From Hyaloperonospora brassicae (lineage: Eukaryota > Oomycota > Peronosporomycetes > Peronosporales > Peronosporaceae), in assembly GCA_947650285.1 (NCBI GenBank), contig CANTFL010001457.1, positions 62,001-126,000 of the forward strand: a stretch of DNA of 64,000 bases. The letters run 5' to 3'. Below the pieces are notes generated by a model. The model was not told the DNA's origin, searched no databases, and saw only the letters and a program-made list of their open reading frames with translations. Of the stretch, positions 22,573 through 32,255 are shown in pieces (position 1 is the first letter of the stretch; every line of letters begins with the position of its first letter). The translations under genes and the position numbers were made by a program.

Positions 22573-24461
22573 TGTGGTAAAGTCACTAATTAAATGATGG
22601 GACGTGGATCGGTGACCACTCAGTTAAGGTGTCACTTACTGGTGGAAATTGAGACCATGGGACCTGGCGATCTAATAAGAGATGGGAGGCGATCCCAACG
22701 GAGAAAGACGATCTGATACAAATGATGTCAGATTGATGGGTATGGAACGATCTGGGACGGGGCGCGTAAAGGGGTGATTTCCACGCTACAATCTGGGACA
22801 AGGAATGATTTCAACGGTGCGATCAGAGACAAGGGACTGGATTGCACCAAACAACCGATCTGAAGCAGAATTAATCTGAGAAAGGTGCATTGGGGACCAG
22901 GCGATGTGAGGTGACTCTGTGACAAAGGTGCTGAAATCCATCAGATCGGTGACATTCTATACCGGTCTCCAAAAAGGAGTACTGATTTAGGTTAATTATG
23001 GCCCGATCTGGAAGTGTGGATGTTTGTGGGAGCCCGTGGGACCGTTGTAAGAACTGCGGATGGTCCTATTGAGTAGATTAACCTTTGAAGATGGTATCGG
23101 AGTATGATCAATGGACGGAAGAACCCATATGGCCGGAGTGTACTGTGTCGGTCCTCAACAATCTCAAGTTGGACATCAGATCGCCCATGTTCCCTGCTGG
23201 TTATGGATATATCGATGATGGAGCTATTGTATTGTGATATACATGCTTGATGAAGGTCCATGAGTGATGTCTCAAAAGTTCAGATCGAAAGAGCCGGTGG
23301 AAGCCGGTCGAATTGACGTCGCAAAATGGATTTAGACACATTCCACATTTTGGATACTATTTTGGACTTTTCGGTACCAACATTGGGTATTTGGTACCGT
23401 ATTTGGAATTTGGTCCCTTTTTTGGTGTCTAGGTACGATATCGGGAGTATTGGCGCTATCTTTGGAGTACAGGTCACGAGATTTCGACACGTGTTCAAAG
23501 GGGCGGTCAAGCTTAAAGGTGATATCGACTTGGACAATGACCTACGGTTGGGAATAGGCTTAAGTATAGGCTGGCTATTAATTTGGTTGGTTAATAAACA
23601 GACTTGAACTCTACTTCTTCTGCTCACGACACACGTTCTCCTCCCCTCTTCTCCGGGCAAGATTGATTTGGCTTCCCCGGCGGGTCAAGGCGCGCGTGTT
23701 ACAAGGACACAGAAGACCGATCTTGGATTGTTGGCCAAGATCGAGAAGAGCGATCTCGGGATATCTGGCCCGGATCGGTCAAGTACTCACACTCAACTCA
23801 ACTGCTAGGGTAGCAGAAAGCAACAACAAATAGAAAGGATTTTGGTTACAAGATCGCAAGGCGGCTCAAGTGGTCAGAAGATCTGGACAAAGAGTTCAAG
23901 AAAAGACCGAGCAAGACCGAGACGATCTACTGTACAGATCGGCACGTTTCATTTTGGCGAAACAAGACACCGATCCGCCCAAATTGCGCACTTCCAGCAA
24001 GACCGGCCGACCCCAAGACCAGACCGGACCAATCCCAAGACCAGATCGGACCGATCCCAACGCAAGATCGACGCAGGACTACTTTTTGCTGAGTGAAGAT
24101 TTCCGCACAACAAAGACCCCGACCCCGAGAATAAATCGAGATTGGTGTGATTCAAGATCGAGATCGCGACACTTCCAGATAAGAGATCGCCGCGCCTCAC
24201 GATCAAGATCGCAGAACCCCTGTTCGTGGTGTGAAGATTCCCACGCCGGAAGCGAACGCTCAACCCAACCTCTCAGCGAGATCGACATCTCCCAAGGCCG
24301 TTACGAAGAGCTCAAGCCAGCCCAATCGACGGGTACACAAGGTGAGCACAAGGCTATACAACAAAGCACGGATCAAAGTACCCCGTCCGTGAGTCGGCAA
24401 GTCTGGGCAAGTGGAAGATCGACCCTCACACAAGCGATTTTGTGAGATCGACTTCGCCACA
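22573..24461 (+). repeat. Gypsy1 3' LTR (1889 bp)
   Basis: It begins TGTGGTAAAGTCAC after a purine-rich CAGAGGGCGG and ends GACTTCGCCACA. It is homologous along its length to the Gypsy2 LTR (30391-32255, inverted). The last 760 bases hold 21 GATC sites by hand count, where chance would give about 3. It contains TTAATAAAC near 23590, a possible poly(A) region. The right edge touches the middle of a Copia LTR. Confidence 0.88.
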
Positions 24462-24632
24462 GAACTATTCTGTAAAAATTAGGCTTAAAGTTTGGATTGT
24501 ACCGGTAACCCTCAACGCGCCCCCTCAATTCGAACACGCGCAAATCCCGAGAGCCGCCGTCCTCTCCTTGTGGTGTGGTCCGTTATGTCCCTCCGTCATG
24601 ATGTACGCCAACATCACCGCAATCACTTATCA
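24462..24632 (-). mobile_element. Copia fragment: partial LTR plus last pol codons
   Basis: 24462-24514 matches the last 50 or so bp of the array LTRs and ends GGTAACCCTCA. The PPT complement (CGCGCCCCCTC) follows, then about 100 bp coding on the minus strand for the polyprotein C-terminus (LGICACSN, HHKERTAAL). It is squeezed between the Gypsy1 LTR end and the truncated pol of Gypsy2, with a short unmatched filler near 24630. It is probably what is left of the Copia copy that Gypsy1 inserted into. Confidence 0.85.
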
Positions 24633-27600
24633 GTCAAATCGTGAGCATATCTAGATTCTGCCGCCACAATCGTCCACTCGGGTAACTTCCATACCACAGC
24701 ACTGTACGACCCTCCTTTCCTTTTGATCCTAGCCGATCCGTCGAAACTGGCCACCAACAACTCTTCATCCGTTTCCACCGTTGGAGGAGGCATCGATACT
24801 TTGAGTCGGCAGTCTTTTCGGGGGGAAATCGCGATCAGCATCTCTTCTACCTCTTCTCTCGGAGTGATACTTGCTGCTAGCATACCCAGAATCTCTTCTT
24901 CTCCTTTTTCGCACCTCTTCACCTCCATAGTCCAGTTCGACAACAAAGCAGCCCACCGTCCTAATCTCCCGTTGAGTCCTCGAGATTGCATCAACCACGC
25001 TAACGTAGAATGTCGGGTCAGCACAGTGATCTCTCGCGAAGCAAGCGTAGTGTAGCATACATCCAAAACACGAAGTAGCGCCAGCACTTCCTTTTCCACC
25101 GTTCCATAGTTAAGCTCGTTGGGCTTCAAGGTGCGGCTAGTAAACGTAACCGGATGGTATACGCCCTCGTACTCCTGTATCAGGGCCGCTGAAACAGCCC
25201 ACTTGCTAGCGTAGACTACGATCACAGGAGGACGATCTGGGTCGAAATGTTTGAGCATAGGAGCGGTAGCTATCTTAGCCTTTAGCATAGTGAAAGCAAC
25301 CTTGGCTTCCTTCCATCGATCTTCGTTCAACCATTCTTCTCCTGCTGCGAGCTGAGATCGGCCGATCTCGAAGAAATCCGATTCTCTTAACTCATATAAC
25401 ACCGCGGCGTACACCGCGAAATCTTCAATGAAGCGGCGGTAGTAGTTCAAACTCCCGAGAAAAGATTGCATAGCTCGTAGCGTGCTAGGGAACGGGATGT
25501 TGACCAACGACTCTAAGTTCTTGGGCTGAGCCTCCAAACCATCAATCGACACTTGGTGTCCCAAATAGTCGACCTTACGGCACCCCCAAAAACTTTTTGT
25601 GAGACTGATAGACAAATTCCACTTATCACATGCTTCCAGCAATCGCTCTACTTTTGCGTACAGAGACTCCCATGAAGTGGCTGGTATGAGGATGTCGTCA
25701 ATGTAAGATCGGCGTCCCAGTATAGAAGGTCGTCGATCTGTCTCCGGTTCACCATCTTTGAACACGTCGATCTGGCCATCAGCGGATGATCTCTGGCCAA
25801 TCTTGAGGTATCCATACAGCGCGTTGTCGACCAGACGTTGATAGATTTGGGGCGCGTTCTTAAGCCCAAAAGGCATTCGCAGCCACTCGAAAAGACCAAA
25901 CGGTGTGACAAACGCTGAGATCAGTTTGGCTCGCTCAGTCATCTCAACCACCCAGAATCCACTAGCCATATCCAGCGAACAGTACCATAAAGCTTTATCT
26001 AGGTCTTCTAATAGATCGCTGATCAACGGCATGGGATAAACCATCAGACGTGTCAGCTGATTCACTCTTCGATAATCAATGCAAAGGCGAATATCCACTC
26101 CGTTCTTCTTGATGATCACCACTATCGGAGACGCCCACGGTGACGTGGATGGCTGGACGATCTTGGCCGCTAGTAGTCCTTTGATGAGGTCCGATAACTT
26201 CTCCCGATATTTAGGTGCGACCGGACGTACTCTTTGCGCTATCGGTGCTGCCCCACCGACATCAATATCACAGATCGCGCCTCGTGCTGCTGGTGGTAGA
26301 GCATTACCTCTACCCATGAGGATGTGACGACTCTTCCAGATCAGCGATCTGAGCCGCTGTTGATCAGTGGTGAGAGGCATATCGGGATCGCCGATCTGAA
26401 TGTCCTCAATCGTAACTTCTTCTGTAGTCGCCGACATTTCTGGTAGTACCGCCATGTGTTGCTCGATATCTTCAGCAAACAAATCTCCGCTCTCGTGGTA
26501 GTAAACTGGTGTTCCCGCGATCTCGACATCTTCAGTCTTTAACATTGCTTCTTCCTTAGGCTCTTTCATCTCTCCCGGCTGCTCCGACCTCAGCAGTTTA
26601 CCGGTCGGATCGGCTTTCGATAGAGACGACATGTCACGTAGCCATTCTTGATCGATATCGCGATCTCCCTTCGTTGCATGTTGGGTTCCGATCTCATGGT
26701 CGTTTTCCATCCACAATAGCTCAGCTCTGTTGACTGTTTCTTCTTTGGCAACCACAGCATCTGCCTTTTGCGATTCGCCATTGTTAGTTTGGTGCGTTAC
26801 CGTGGAGATCGCTGGAGATAGGTTCTTCAACGTATCAGACGGTCGTTTAACGATACGTTTGGGGGTGGCATACGTAGGGCGATCTACCAGTGGGCCGGTA
26901 TGTTCTTTTGGGAGTTCCTTCACTCGATCCGTCGTAGCCTCATACGCCAGAGTTTGCCACTCCTTGTACTTCCCCGATCCGACCGTCACGAAACCTTGAG
27001 TTCGTGGTACCATATCGCCTTCGGTCCACAAGCCCAATATAGTGTGGGTGGGCAATATGATCTCACGGTCGCCAGTGTTGGTCATCTGCAGGTACTTCCT
27101 ACTACCAAACCCCGAGATCACTGTAGGTACCCAGTCTGGTCCTCTGGCGACCCACAACTTCATCTTAGCCCCTCCGATCCCGATCTTCACTTCCCTTGAC
27201 TCTCCGACCGGGATCACCACATGTTGGTCCTTCGCCGTTATATGTTGTATCTTCGATCCGTACGCGGGGCGACGTCCTGCGAGGTGAATGCGGATTTCTT
27301 CTGGTAGACATAGCGCACCATCCGCTAGGTCGAGCCGCACTCCGGCAGGAACCATAAAGTCCATGCCCAGAATCGCTTCTTGCCCTGCCAGATCGCCTAC
27401 CCACACATTGAAATAGTACACTAACGACCCCGCGAGGGTTACTTTGATCTTGGTGCGTCCTATTGTCATGTACGGAGCTTCTCCGATCCCGATACATTCT
27501 TGTCGTTGACTCTCGTCAATATTGCAACCGACCTCACGAGCAAAGGTGGTGTCAATGATCGACACTTCAGCACCAGAATCAAATAGCAGAGTGGCTTTTA

Positions 27601-28003
27601 CATTGTTGATCTTGCCAACAGCTTTCGCTTGTTTGAACCATTTCCCGGGCGAATAATGTTTCCAGTATCCGCGAGATTCACCGTAAGCGAGCTCGATCTC
27701 CATAGTTGGTTCAGATCGCGAGTATTCATCGATCCGCTTCAGATGGGCCACAGAAGCGACACGTTTTAACTTCGAACGAGATATATTTGTTTCCATATCT
27801 GTATCCTGCTTACTCTCGCGATCCGTCTTCTTTTTTTCCACGTATGCAATAATGCAGAGCCCAGAACGCTCGGCTCGTACCAGATTCAAACCTGGCGAGC
27901 GTCCTAGTTTAACATCTTCTCGGCCTTTTCTGGCAGCATCCCCGCATGCTTGTTCGGGACATACCACTGGCGGATCATGTTGTAGAACTCCTCCATGGGA
28001 CAC
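24623..28003 (-). CDS. Gypsy2 pol: protease, RT and RNase H, 3'-truncated
   Basis: 1126 open codons. The frame opens inside gag with no ATG at its first codon (GTG), as expected for a product made by -1 frameshift. Domains: protease DSG 142-144 (LLFDSGAEVSIID); RT about 590-800 with D678 (SLDMASG) and YIDD 767-770; first RNase H about 925-1010; second RNase H from about 1083. The first RNase H has Tyr where the first catalytic Asp should be (VVYASKWAV) and TRH for TDH, so it looks inactive. The second starts well (ASFDGSAR) but is cut at DLT, where about 15 codons of unrelated sequence lead to the stop. A stretch of about 30 residues (GQIDVFKDGEPE...) sits just before YIDD. Integrase is absent. 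Confidence 0.92.
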   Translation of the reverse strand: MSHGGVLQHDPPVVCPEQACGDAARKGREDVKLGRSPGLNLVRAERSGLCIIAYVEKKKTDRESKQDTDMETNISRSKLKRVASVAHLKRIDEYSRSEPTMEIELAYGESRGYWKHYSPGKWFKQAKAVGKINNVKATLLFDSGAEVSIIDTTFAREVGCNIDESQRQECIGIGEAPYMTIGRTKIKVTLAGSLVYYFNVWVGDLAGQEAILGMDFMVPAGVRLDLADGALCLPEEIRIHLAGRRPAYGSKIQHITAKDQHVVIPVGESREVKIGIGGAKMKLWVARGPDWVPTVISGFGSRKYLQMTNTGDREIILPTHTILGLWTEGDMVPRTQGFVTVGSGKYKEWQTLAYEATTDRVKELPKEHTGPLVDRPTYATPKRIVKRPSDTLKNLSPAISTVTHQTNNGESQKADAVVAKEETVNRAELLWMENDHEIGTQHATKGDRDIDQEWLRDMSSLSKADPTGKLLRSEQPGEMKEPKEEAMLKTEDVEIAGTPVYYHESGDLFAEDIEQHMAVLPEMSATTEEVTIEDIQIGDPDMPLTTDQQRLRSLIWKSRHILMGRGNALPPAARGAICDIDVGGAAPIAQRVRPVAPKYREKLSDLIKGLLAAKIVQPSTSPWASPIVVIIKKNGVDIRLCIDYRRVNQLTRLMVYPMPLISDLLEDLDKALWYCSLDMASGFWVVEMTERAKLISAFVTPFGLFEWLRMPFGLKNAPQIYQRLVDNALYGYLKIGQRSSADGQIDVFKDGEPETDRRPSILGRRSYIDDILIPATSWESLYAKVERLLEACDKWNLSISLTKSFWGCRKVDYLGHQVSIDGLEAQPKNLESLVNIPFPSTLRAMQSFLGSLNYYRRFIEDFAVYAAVLYELRESDFFEIGRSQLAAGEEWLNEDRWKEAKVAFTMLKAKIATAPMLKHFDPDRPPVIVVYASKWAVSAALIQEYEGVYHPVTFTSRTLKPNELNYGTVEKEVLALLRVLDVCYTTLASREITVLTRHSTLAWLMQSRGLNGRLGRWAALLSNWTMEVKRCEKGEEEILGMLAASITPREEVEEMLIAISPRKDCRLKVSMPPPTVETDEELLVASFDGSARIKRKGGSYSAVVWKLPEWTIVAAESRYAHDLTDK
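27864..27913 (-). promoter_or_regulatory. Gypsy2 gag-pol -1 frameshift signal
   Basis: On the minus strand the heptamer GTTAAAC (27907-27913) is read G-TTA-AAC and followed at once by the gag stop TAG (27904-27906). Two bases on, GGACGCTCG (27896-27904) can pair with CGAGCGTTC (27864-27872) to give a 9-bp stem with one G-U, and a short CCAG/CTGG helix lies in the loop. Pol lies in the -1 frame. The same heptamer is used for -1 frameshifting in nidoviruses. Gypsy1 keeps heptamer and stem. Confidence 0.72.
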
Positions 28004-30390
28004 TTCCCCGGGTCGTGCATCTCACCGCAGGCACGGCACACGAAGAAACAGTTGTCAGAGGGGTGTCCTTTACGCCCACACTTCTGGCAAGTGAGCCGTT
28101 TCCAGCAACCGAGATCTCCATGCTTGGTTGATCCGCAATGAGTACACGGCTTCGATGGCAAATTGCGATCTTGATAGTCTCGACGATTGTTCGGGTCGAC
28201 CGATCTCGCGTTTGCTGTAACGTCATTAGGAGATGAACGCCGATCCGTAGTGGCAGCCACATGGACTGATCTCAATCGATCTTCCAAATCCGATCCGTAA
28301 GTGTCCGATCCTGACTCGCTGCTGACATCCTCGGTACGGATCATCCTCACCGCTCGTGCAGGCTTAGACAGCGCTGGACCCTGAGTTCCCTTCTGTCTGA
28401 ACTTGGACGATCCCATCATCACTTTCCCTTGACGCGATCTCCCTTGTTGATATCCATGCAGTGTCTTTTGCATGGCCTCCGCGTCTTCTACATTCAGCAG
28501 TAGCAATTGATTGGACAGATCGGGGTCGTCCAAAGTGTCAATGAAATGGTTGACATGTTCCTTGCGCGCAGCTGGCAATCCAGTCATCACCGGTATCTTC
28601 GCTTCCATTCCCATCACATTAAGCCGATACAGGTACTGCAAAGGATCTTCCTCCGATCGCTTCTTTGCGTGGTAATACTGTCGGCTCGCGGACATCCCGT
28701 GTCCCGCATATTCCACAAGAAAGCTGTTCATCAACTCCTTCCAATTGAATCTCGTCGATCTACTCAGCTGTCGGTACCAATAACGGGCGGGGCCCACCAT
28801 GAGATCACCGAAAACCAGACATCTCTCTTCGTCCGGTGCTTGATCCCGGAGGAACGCTGACTTCAATTTGCCGATCCAGGTTCGTGCTTTGTCTACTTCC
28901 CGATCCTTCCCTGAGAATTCTTTCAGTTCAGAAATCGATGAGATTCTGATCCTCTGCGTGATGTTTCCCCCTCCGGCAGTCACACCGGTCGAGGCTACGT
29001 GAGGGCGCCGTGGTTCGGGCATCCATAAATCGTCCGGGTCGTATTCCGCCTCTTGATGGATCTGCTGGTAAGTGTCCGACTTCACCGATTCCATCTCCAC
29101 ATCCGGCATGTCATGGCTTTCGTGCGAGGGATGGAAAAAGGCACGGCGATCTGGGTAGTGGGTCGGCTGTCGATTCATTCGCTGAGCTGTACGTTGATCC
29201 GCCTCGTACTTCCTCATGGCTGCATTGAAGTGCCGGCTTAGATCGCCCTCTTCTTGATCATTCAGCCTAGTACGGGTACCGGCCGATCTCTGTGGCATGT
29301 CGCTCTTGGCTTGTCCTTTAAAGGCGTCGATCTTGGCTTGGCCGATCTTGTCCTTTAAAAACATACCGCCAGACGGTCCTAACGACATTCGACGAATGCT
29401 GATGGATCCATCTGACTCGCTCTCGGAGTCGTCCGAGGCGTAGCGGGGCGATCCCACGGCGTGTTCCTGAAGCGAATCAAAAGGTGTCTCGATCTTGTCT
29501 TCAGGAGCGTTGGCTTTGCCCACCAGCATTATCATAATCTCCACAAACTCGTTCGCCGCGTTCTTCAACTGTTCCAAGCTGCAACTCAGCAGTTCATCTC
29601 CATCAAAAGCGTTAGGGCAGACACCCATGTCATCCAACATCTGCAAAATCAAATTGATCTCGTCAACTTTGTTGGTCCCCGGAGGTGGGACCGAGATCGG
29701 CTTGTCCAGAGGACCGATCAACTTGGGCCTTAATATCTTGAACACTGGATCCGTCTTGAGTAGCGTTTTCAAATGGCCATAATAATACTGCCACTTTGCA
29801 CGGTCCCGCGCTTCGCTGTTCGTCTCCTTCTCCCTGGACGCGATCTTCCCTGGGTTGTATTCCGTCTTTGGCCTCGCGATCTTACCTGGTGCTTCATCGC
29901 ATTCCTCTTTGACTCCGGTCTTCGGTTGCACGGTGTGGCCGATCTGTCGCTCTTTGACGTCTGATCCCACCGATCTCATCTTGGATCGTTCCAATGCGGT
30001 CGATCTCGCGGTCGAGTGTCTCGGCTTGAGGTCGGGCGATCTCTCGACGAAGGAATAGGGTTTGGCTTTCGCCGATGTGGTTTTCACCATTGGATTTTCA
30101 TCCAGCAGATCGCTCTTTGCAGAGCGATCTGCGGTGGCCCCCGAAAGGGCCCTAGGAGGTATTTGAGGTTTATCTTCCAGATCGATCTCTCGATCTTCCT
30201 CTTTCATTTTCATTTCATCAGGGCCCCTCCCAAAACTCTGATGATCTGAGGATCTTGTGTTTCTGCGTGTCTGCGTCGATCCCTCTGTCGCTGACACTTC
30301 AATCCCAGGTTCTTGCTTGATCTTGACATCTTCGCCAGTGGACTCACGGTGAAATCCAGAGGCCTCAGAAGATCCGGGCACGCGCACCAT
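27904..30390 (-). CDS. Gypsy2 gag polyprotein
   Basis: 828 codons, intact. The N-terminal 450 residues are charged and probably disordered. A capsid-like helical retrotransposon gag region follows at roughly 480-620 (ELKEFSGKDREVDKARTWIGKL, WKELMNSFLVEY). Three zinc knuckles lie near residues 749-797 (CTHCGSTKHGDLGC, CQKCGRKGHPSDNC, CRACGEMHDPGKC). The protein would form the particle and pack RNA. The first ATG overlaps the PBS and the next in-frame Met is about 55 codons in. Several short motifs fit the SUMO consensus (IKQE, MKEE, VKEE). The 3' end carries the frameshift heptamer. Confidence 0.93.
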   Translation of the reverse strand: MVRVPGSSEASGFHRESTGEDVKIKQEPGIEVSATEGSTQTRRNTRSSDHQSFGRGPDEMKMKEEDREIDLEDKPQIPPRALSGATADRSAKSDLLDENPMVKTTSAKAKPYSFVERSPDLKPRHSTARSTALERSKMRSVGSDVKERQIGHTVQPKTGVKEECDEAPGKIARPKTEYNPGKIASREKETNSEARDRAKWQYYYGHLKTLLKTDPVFKILRPKLIGPLDKPISVPPPGTNKVDEINLILQMLDDMGVCPNAFDGDELLSCSLEQLKNAANEFVEIMIMLVGKANAPEDKIETPFDSLQEHAVGSPRYASDDSESESDGSISIRRMSLGPSGGMFLKDKIGQAKIDAFKGQAKSDMPQRSAGTRTRLNDQEEGDLSRHFNAAMRKYEADQRTAQRMNRQPTHYPDRRAFFHPSHESHDMPDVEMESVKSDTYQQIHQEAEYDPDDLWMPEPRRPHVASTGVTAGGGNITQRIRISSISELKEFSGKDREVDKARTWIGKLKSAFLRDQAPDEERCLVFGDLMVGPARYWYRQLSRSTRFNWKELMNSFLVEYAGHGMSASRQYYHAKKRSEEDPLQYLYRLNVMGMEAKIPVMTGLPAARKEHVNHFIDTLDDPDLSNQLLLLNVEDAEAMQKTLHGYQQGRSRQGKVMMGSSKFRQKGTQGPALSKPARAVRMIRTEDVSSESGSDTYGSDLEDRLRSVHVAATTDRRSSPNDVTANARSVDPNNRRDYQDRNLPSKPCTHCGSTKHGDLGCWKRLTCQKCGRKGHPSDNCFFVCRACGEMHDPGKCPMEEFYNMIRQWYVPNKHAGMLPEKAEKMLN
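30374..30389 (-). other. Gypsy2 primer binding site
   Basis: The plus strand reads CCGGGCACGCGCACCA. This has the form of a tRNA 3' end: five T-stem bases (CCGGG), seven acceptor bases (CACGCGC), the discriminator A and CCA. The element strand therefore has TGG followed by its complement, one base from the LTR. The tRNA species is not identified. The gag ATG (30388-30390) is made of the spacer A and the first TG of this site. Confidence 0.78.
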
Positions 30391-32255
30391 TGTGGTGAAG
30401 TCGATCTCACAAAATTACTTTAGTGAGTGTCAATCTTCCACTTGCCCAGACTTGCCGACTCACGGAGGGGGTACTCCGATCCGTGCCTTGCTGTATAACC
30501 TTGTGCTCACCTTGTGTACCCGTCGGTTGGGCTGGCTTGAGCTCTTCGTAACGGCCTTGGGAGATGTCGATCTCGCTGAGAGGTTGGGTTGAGCGTTCGC
30601 TTCCGGTGCGGAAATCTTCACACCACGAACGGGGGTTCTGCGATCTTGATCTTGAGTCGCGGCAGTCACTCTTGGGCGATGTCGCGATCTCGATCTTGAA
30701 TCACACCGATCTCGATTTGTCTTCGGGATCGGGGTCTTCGCTGTGCGGAAATCTTCACTCAGCAAATAGTTGTCTTGCGTCGATCTTGCGTTGGGATCGG
30801 TCCGATCTGGTCTCGGGATCGGCCGATCTTGCCGGAAGTGCGCAATGTGGGCGGATCGGTCCTGGGTTTCGCCAAAATGAAACGTGCCGATCTGTCCAGT
30901 AGATCGAAACGATCTTGCTCGGTCTTGTCTTGAACGCCTTGTCCCGATCTTCTGACCACTTGCGCCGTCTCGCGATCTTGTGTCCAATGTCCTTTTCCTT
31001 TTCCTGATGTTGCTGCTACCCTAGCAGTTGAGTTGAGTGTGAGTACTTGATCGATCCGGGCCAAATATCCCGAGATCGCTCTTCTCGATCTTGGCCAACA
31101 ATCCAAGATCGGTCTTCTGTGTCCTTGTAACACGCGCGCCTTGACCCGCCGGGGAAGCCAAATCAATCTTGCCCGGAGAAGAGGGGAGGGGAACGTGCGT
31201 CGTGAGCAGAAGAAGTAGAGTTCAAGTCTGTTTATTAACCAACCAAATTAATAGCCAACCTATCCTTAAGCCTATTCCCAACCGTAGGTCACTCTCCAAG
31301 TCGATATCACCTTTAAGCTTGACCGCCCCTTTGAACACGTGTCGAAATCTCGTGACCTGTACTCCAAAGATAGCGCCAATACTCCCGATATCGTACCTAG
31401 ACACCAAAAAAGGGACCAAATTCCAAATACGGTACCAAATACCCAATTTTGGTACCGAAAGGTCCAAAATAGTACCCAAATAAGGAATGTGCCTAAATCC
31501 ATTTTGCGACGTCCATTCGACCGGCTTCCACTGGCTCTTTCGGTCTGAACTTTTGGGACATCTCTCATAGACCTTCAACAAGCATTTACATCATCATACG
31601 ATAGCTCCATCATCGATATATCCATAACCAGCAGGGAACATGACCGATCTGATGTCCAATTCGAGATCGAGTAGGCTCGACACAGTGCGATCCGGCCCTA
31701 TATGTCGTTTCCGTTCATTGTGTGTACTCCAATACCATTCCCAAGGGTCTATCTGCTCAATGGGACCATCCATAGTTCTTACAACGGTCCCCCGGACTCC
31801 CACCAACATCCACAATTCCAGATCGGTCCATAATTAACCTAAATCAGTACTTCTTTTGGGAGCCCGGTATAGAATGTCACCGATCTAATAGATTTCAACA
31901 CCTTTGTCACAGAGTCACTTCGCATCGTCTGGTCCCAGATGCACCTTTCCCAGAGTAATTCTGCTTCAGATCAGCCGTTTAGTACAATCCAGTCCCTTGT
32001 CCCAGATCGCACCGTTACAATCATTCCTTGTCCCAGATCGCAGCATGGGAATCATCCCTTTTCACGCCCCGTCTCAGATCGTTCGATACCCGTCAGTCTG
32101 ACGACAGTTGGATCGTATCGTCTTTCTCCGTTGGGATCGCCTCCCATCTCTCATTGGATCGCCAGGTCCCGTGGTCTAATTCTCCACCAGTAAGTGGCGC
32201 CTCAAATATGTGGTCACCGATCCTCGTAGAAAATTTGATTAGTGACTTTGCCACA
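30391..32255 (-). repeat. Gypsy2 5' LTR (1865 bp)
   Basis: The plus strand starts TGTGGTGAAGTC and ends GACTTTGCCACA, so the short ends are inverted. It matches the Gypsy1 3' LTR throughout in inverted orientation and is rich in GATC. It adjoins PBS and gag on the left. On the right, instead of ordinary flank, it meets an inverted copy of its own first 213 bp. Confidence 0.9.

Larger units (their letters stand above)
13590..24461 (+). mobile_element. Ty3/Gypsy element Gypsy1, decayed, 5' end missing
   Basis: In order: 3' end of gag (13590-14084), pol remains (14085-19455), a 42-bp hairpin repeat, an antisense coding segment (19699-22586) and the 3' LTR (22573-24461). It is the same family as Gypsy2, which lies inverted to the right. 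Many stops and shifts show it is old. The left part was cut by the Copia array. The right LTR abuts the middle of a Copia LTR, so Gypsy1 itself probably inserted into a Copia element. Confidence 0.92.
24633..32255 (-). mobile_element. Ty3/Gypsy element Gypsy2, 5' LTR to pol, 3' end lost
   Basis: From right to left: 5' LTR (30391-32255), PBS, open gag (27904-30390), frameshift site, open pol (24623-28003). Homology stops in the second RNase H, at codons matching DLT of Gypsy1 (about 24640). Integrase, chromodomain, antisense segment and 3' LTR are missing. Open frames over 5.7 kb show it is younger than Gypsy1. It cannot move on its own. Confidence 0.92.

Noticed and set aside
30374..30389. 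tRNA gene end (CCA-terminated)
   Set aside because: Only 16 bases match a tRNA 3' end and no cloverleaf precedes it. It lies one base from an LTR, so it is a primer binding site.
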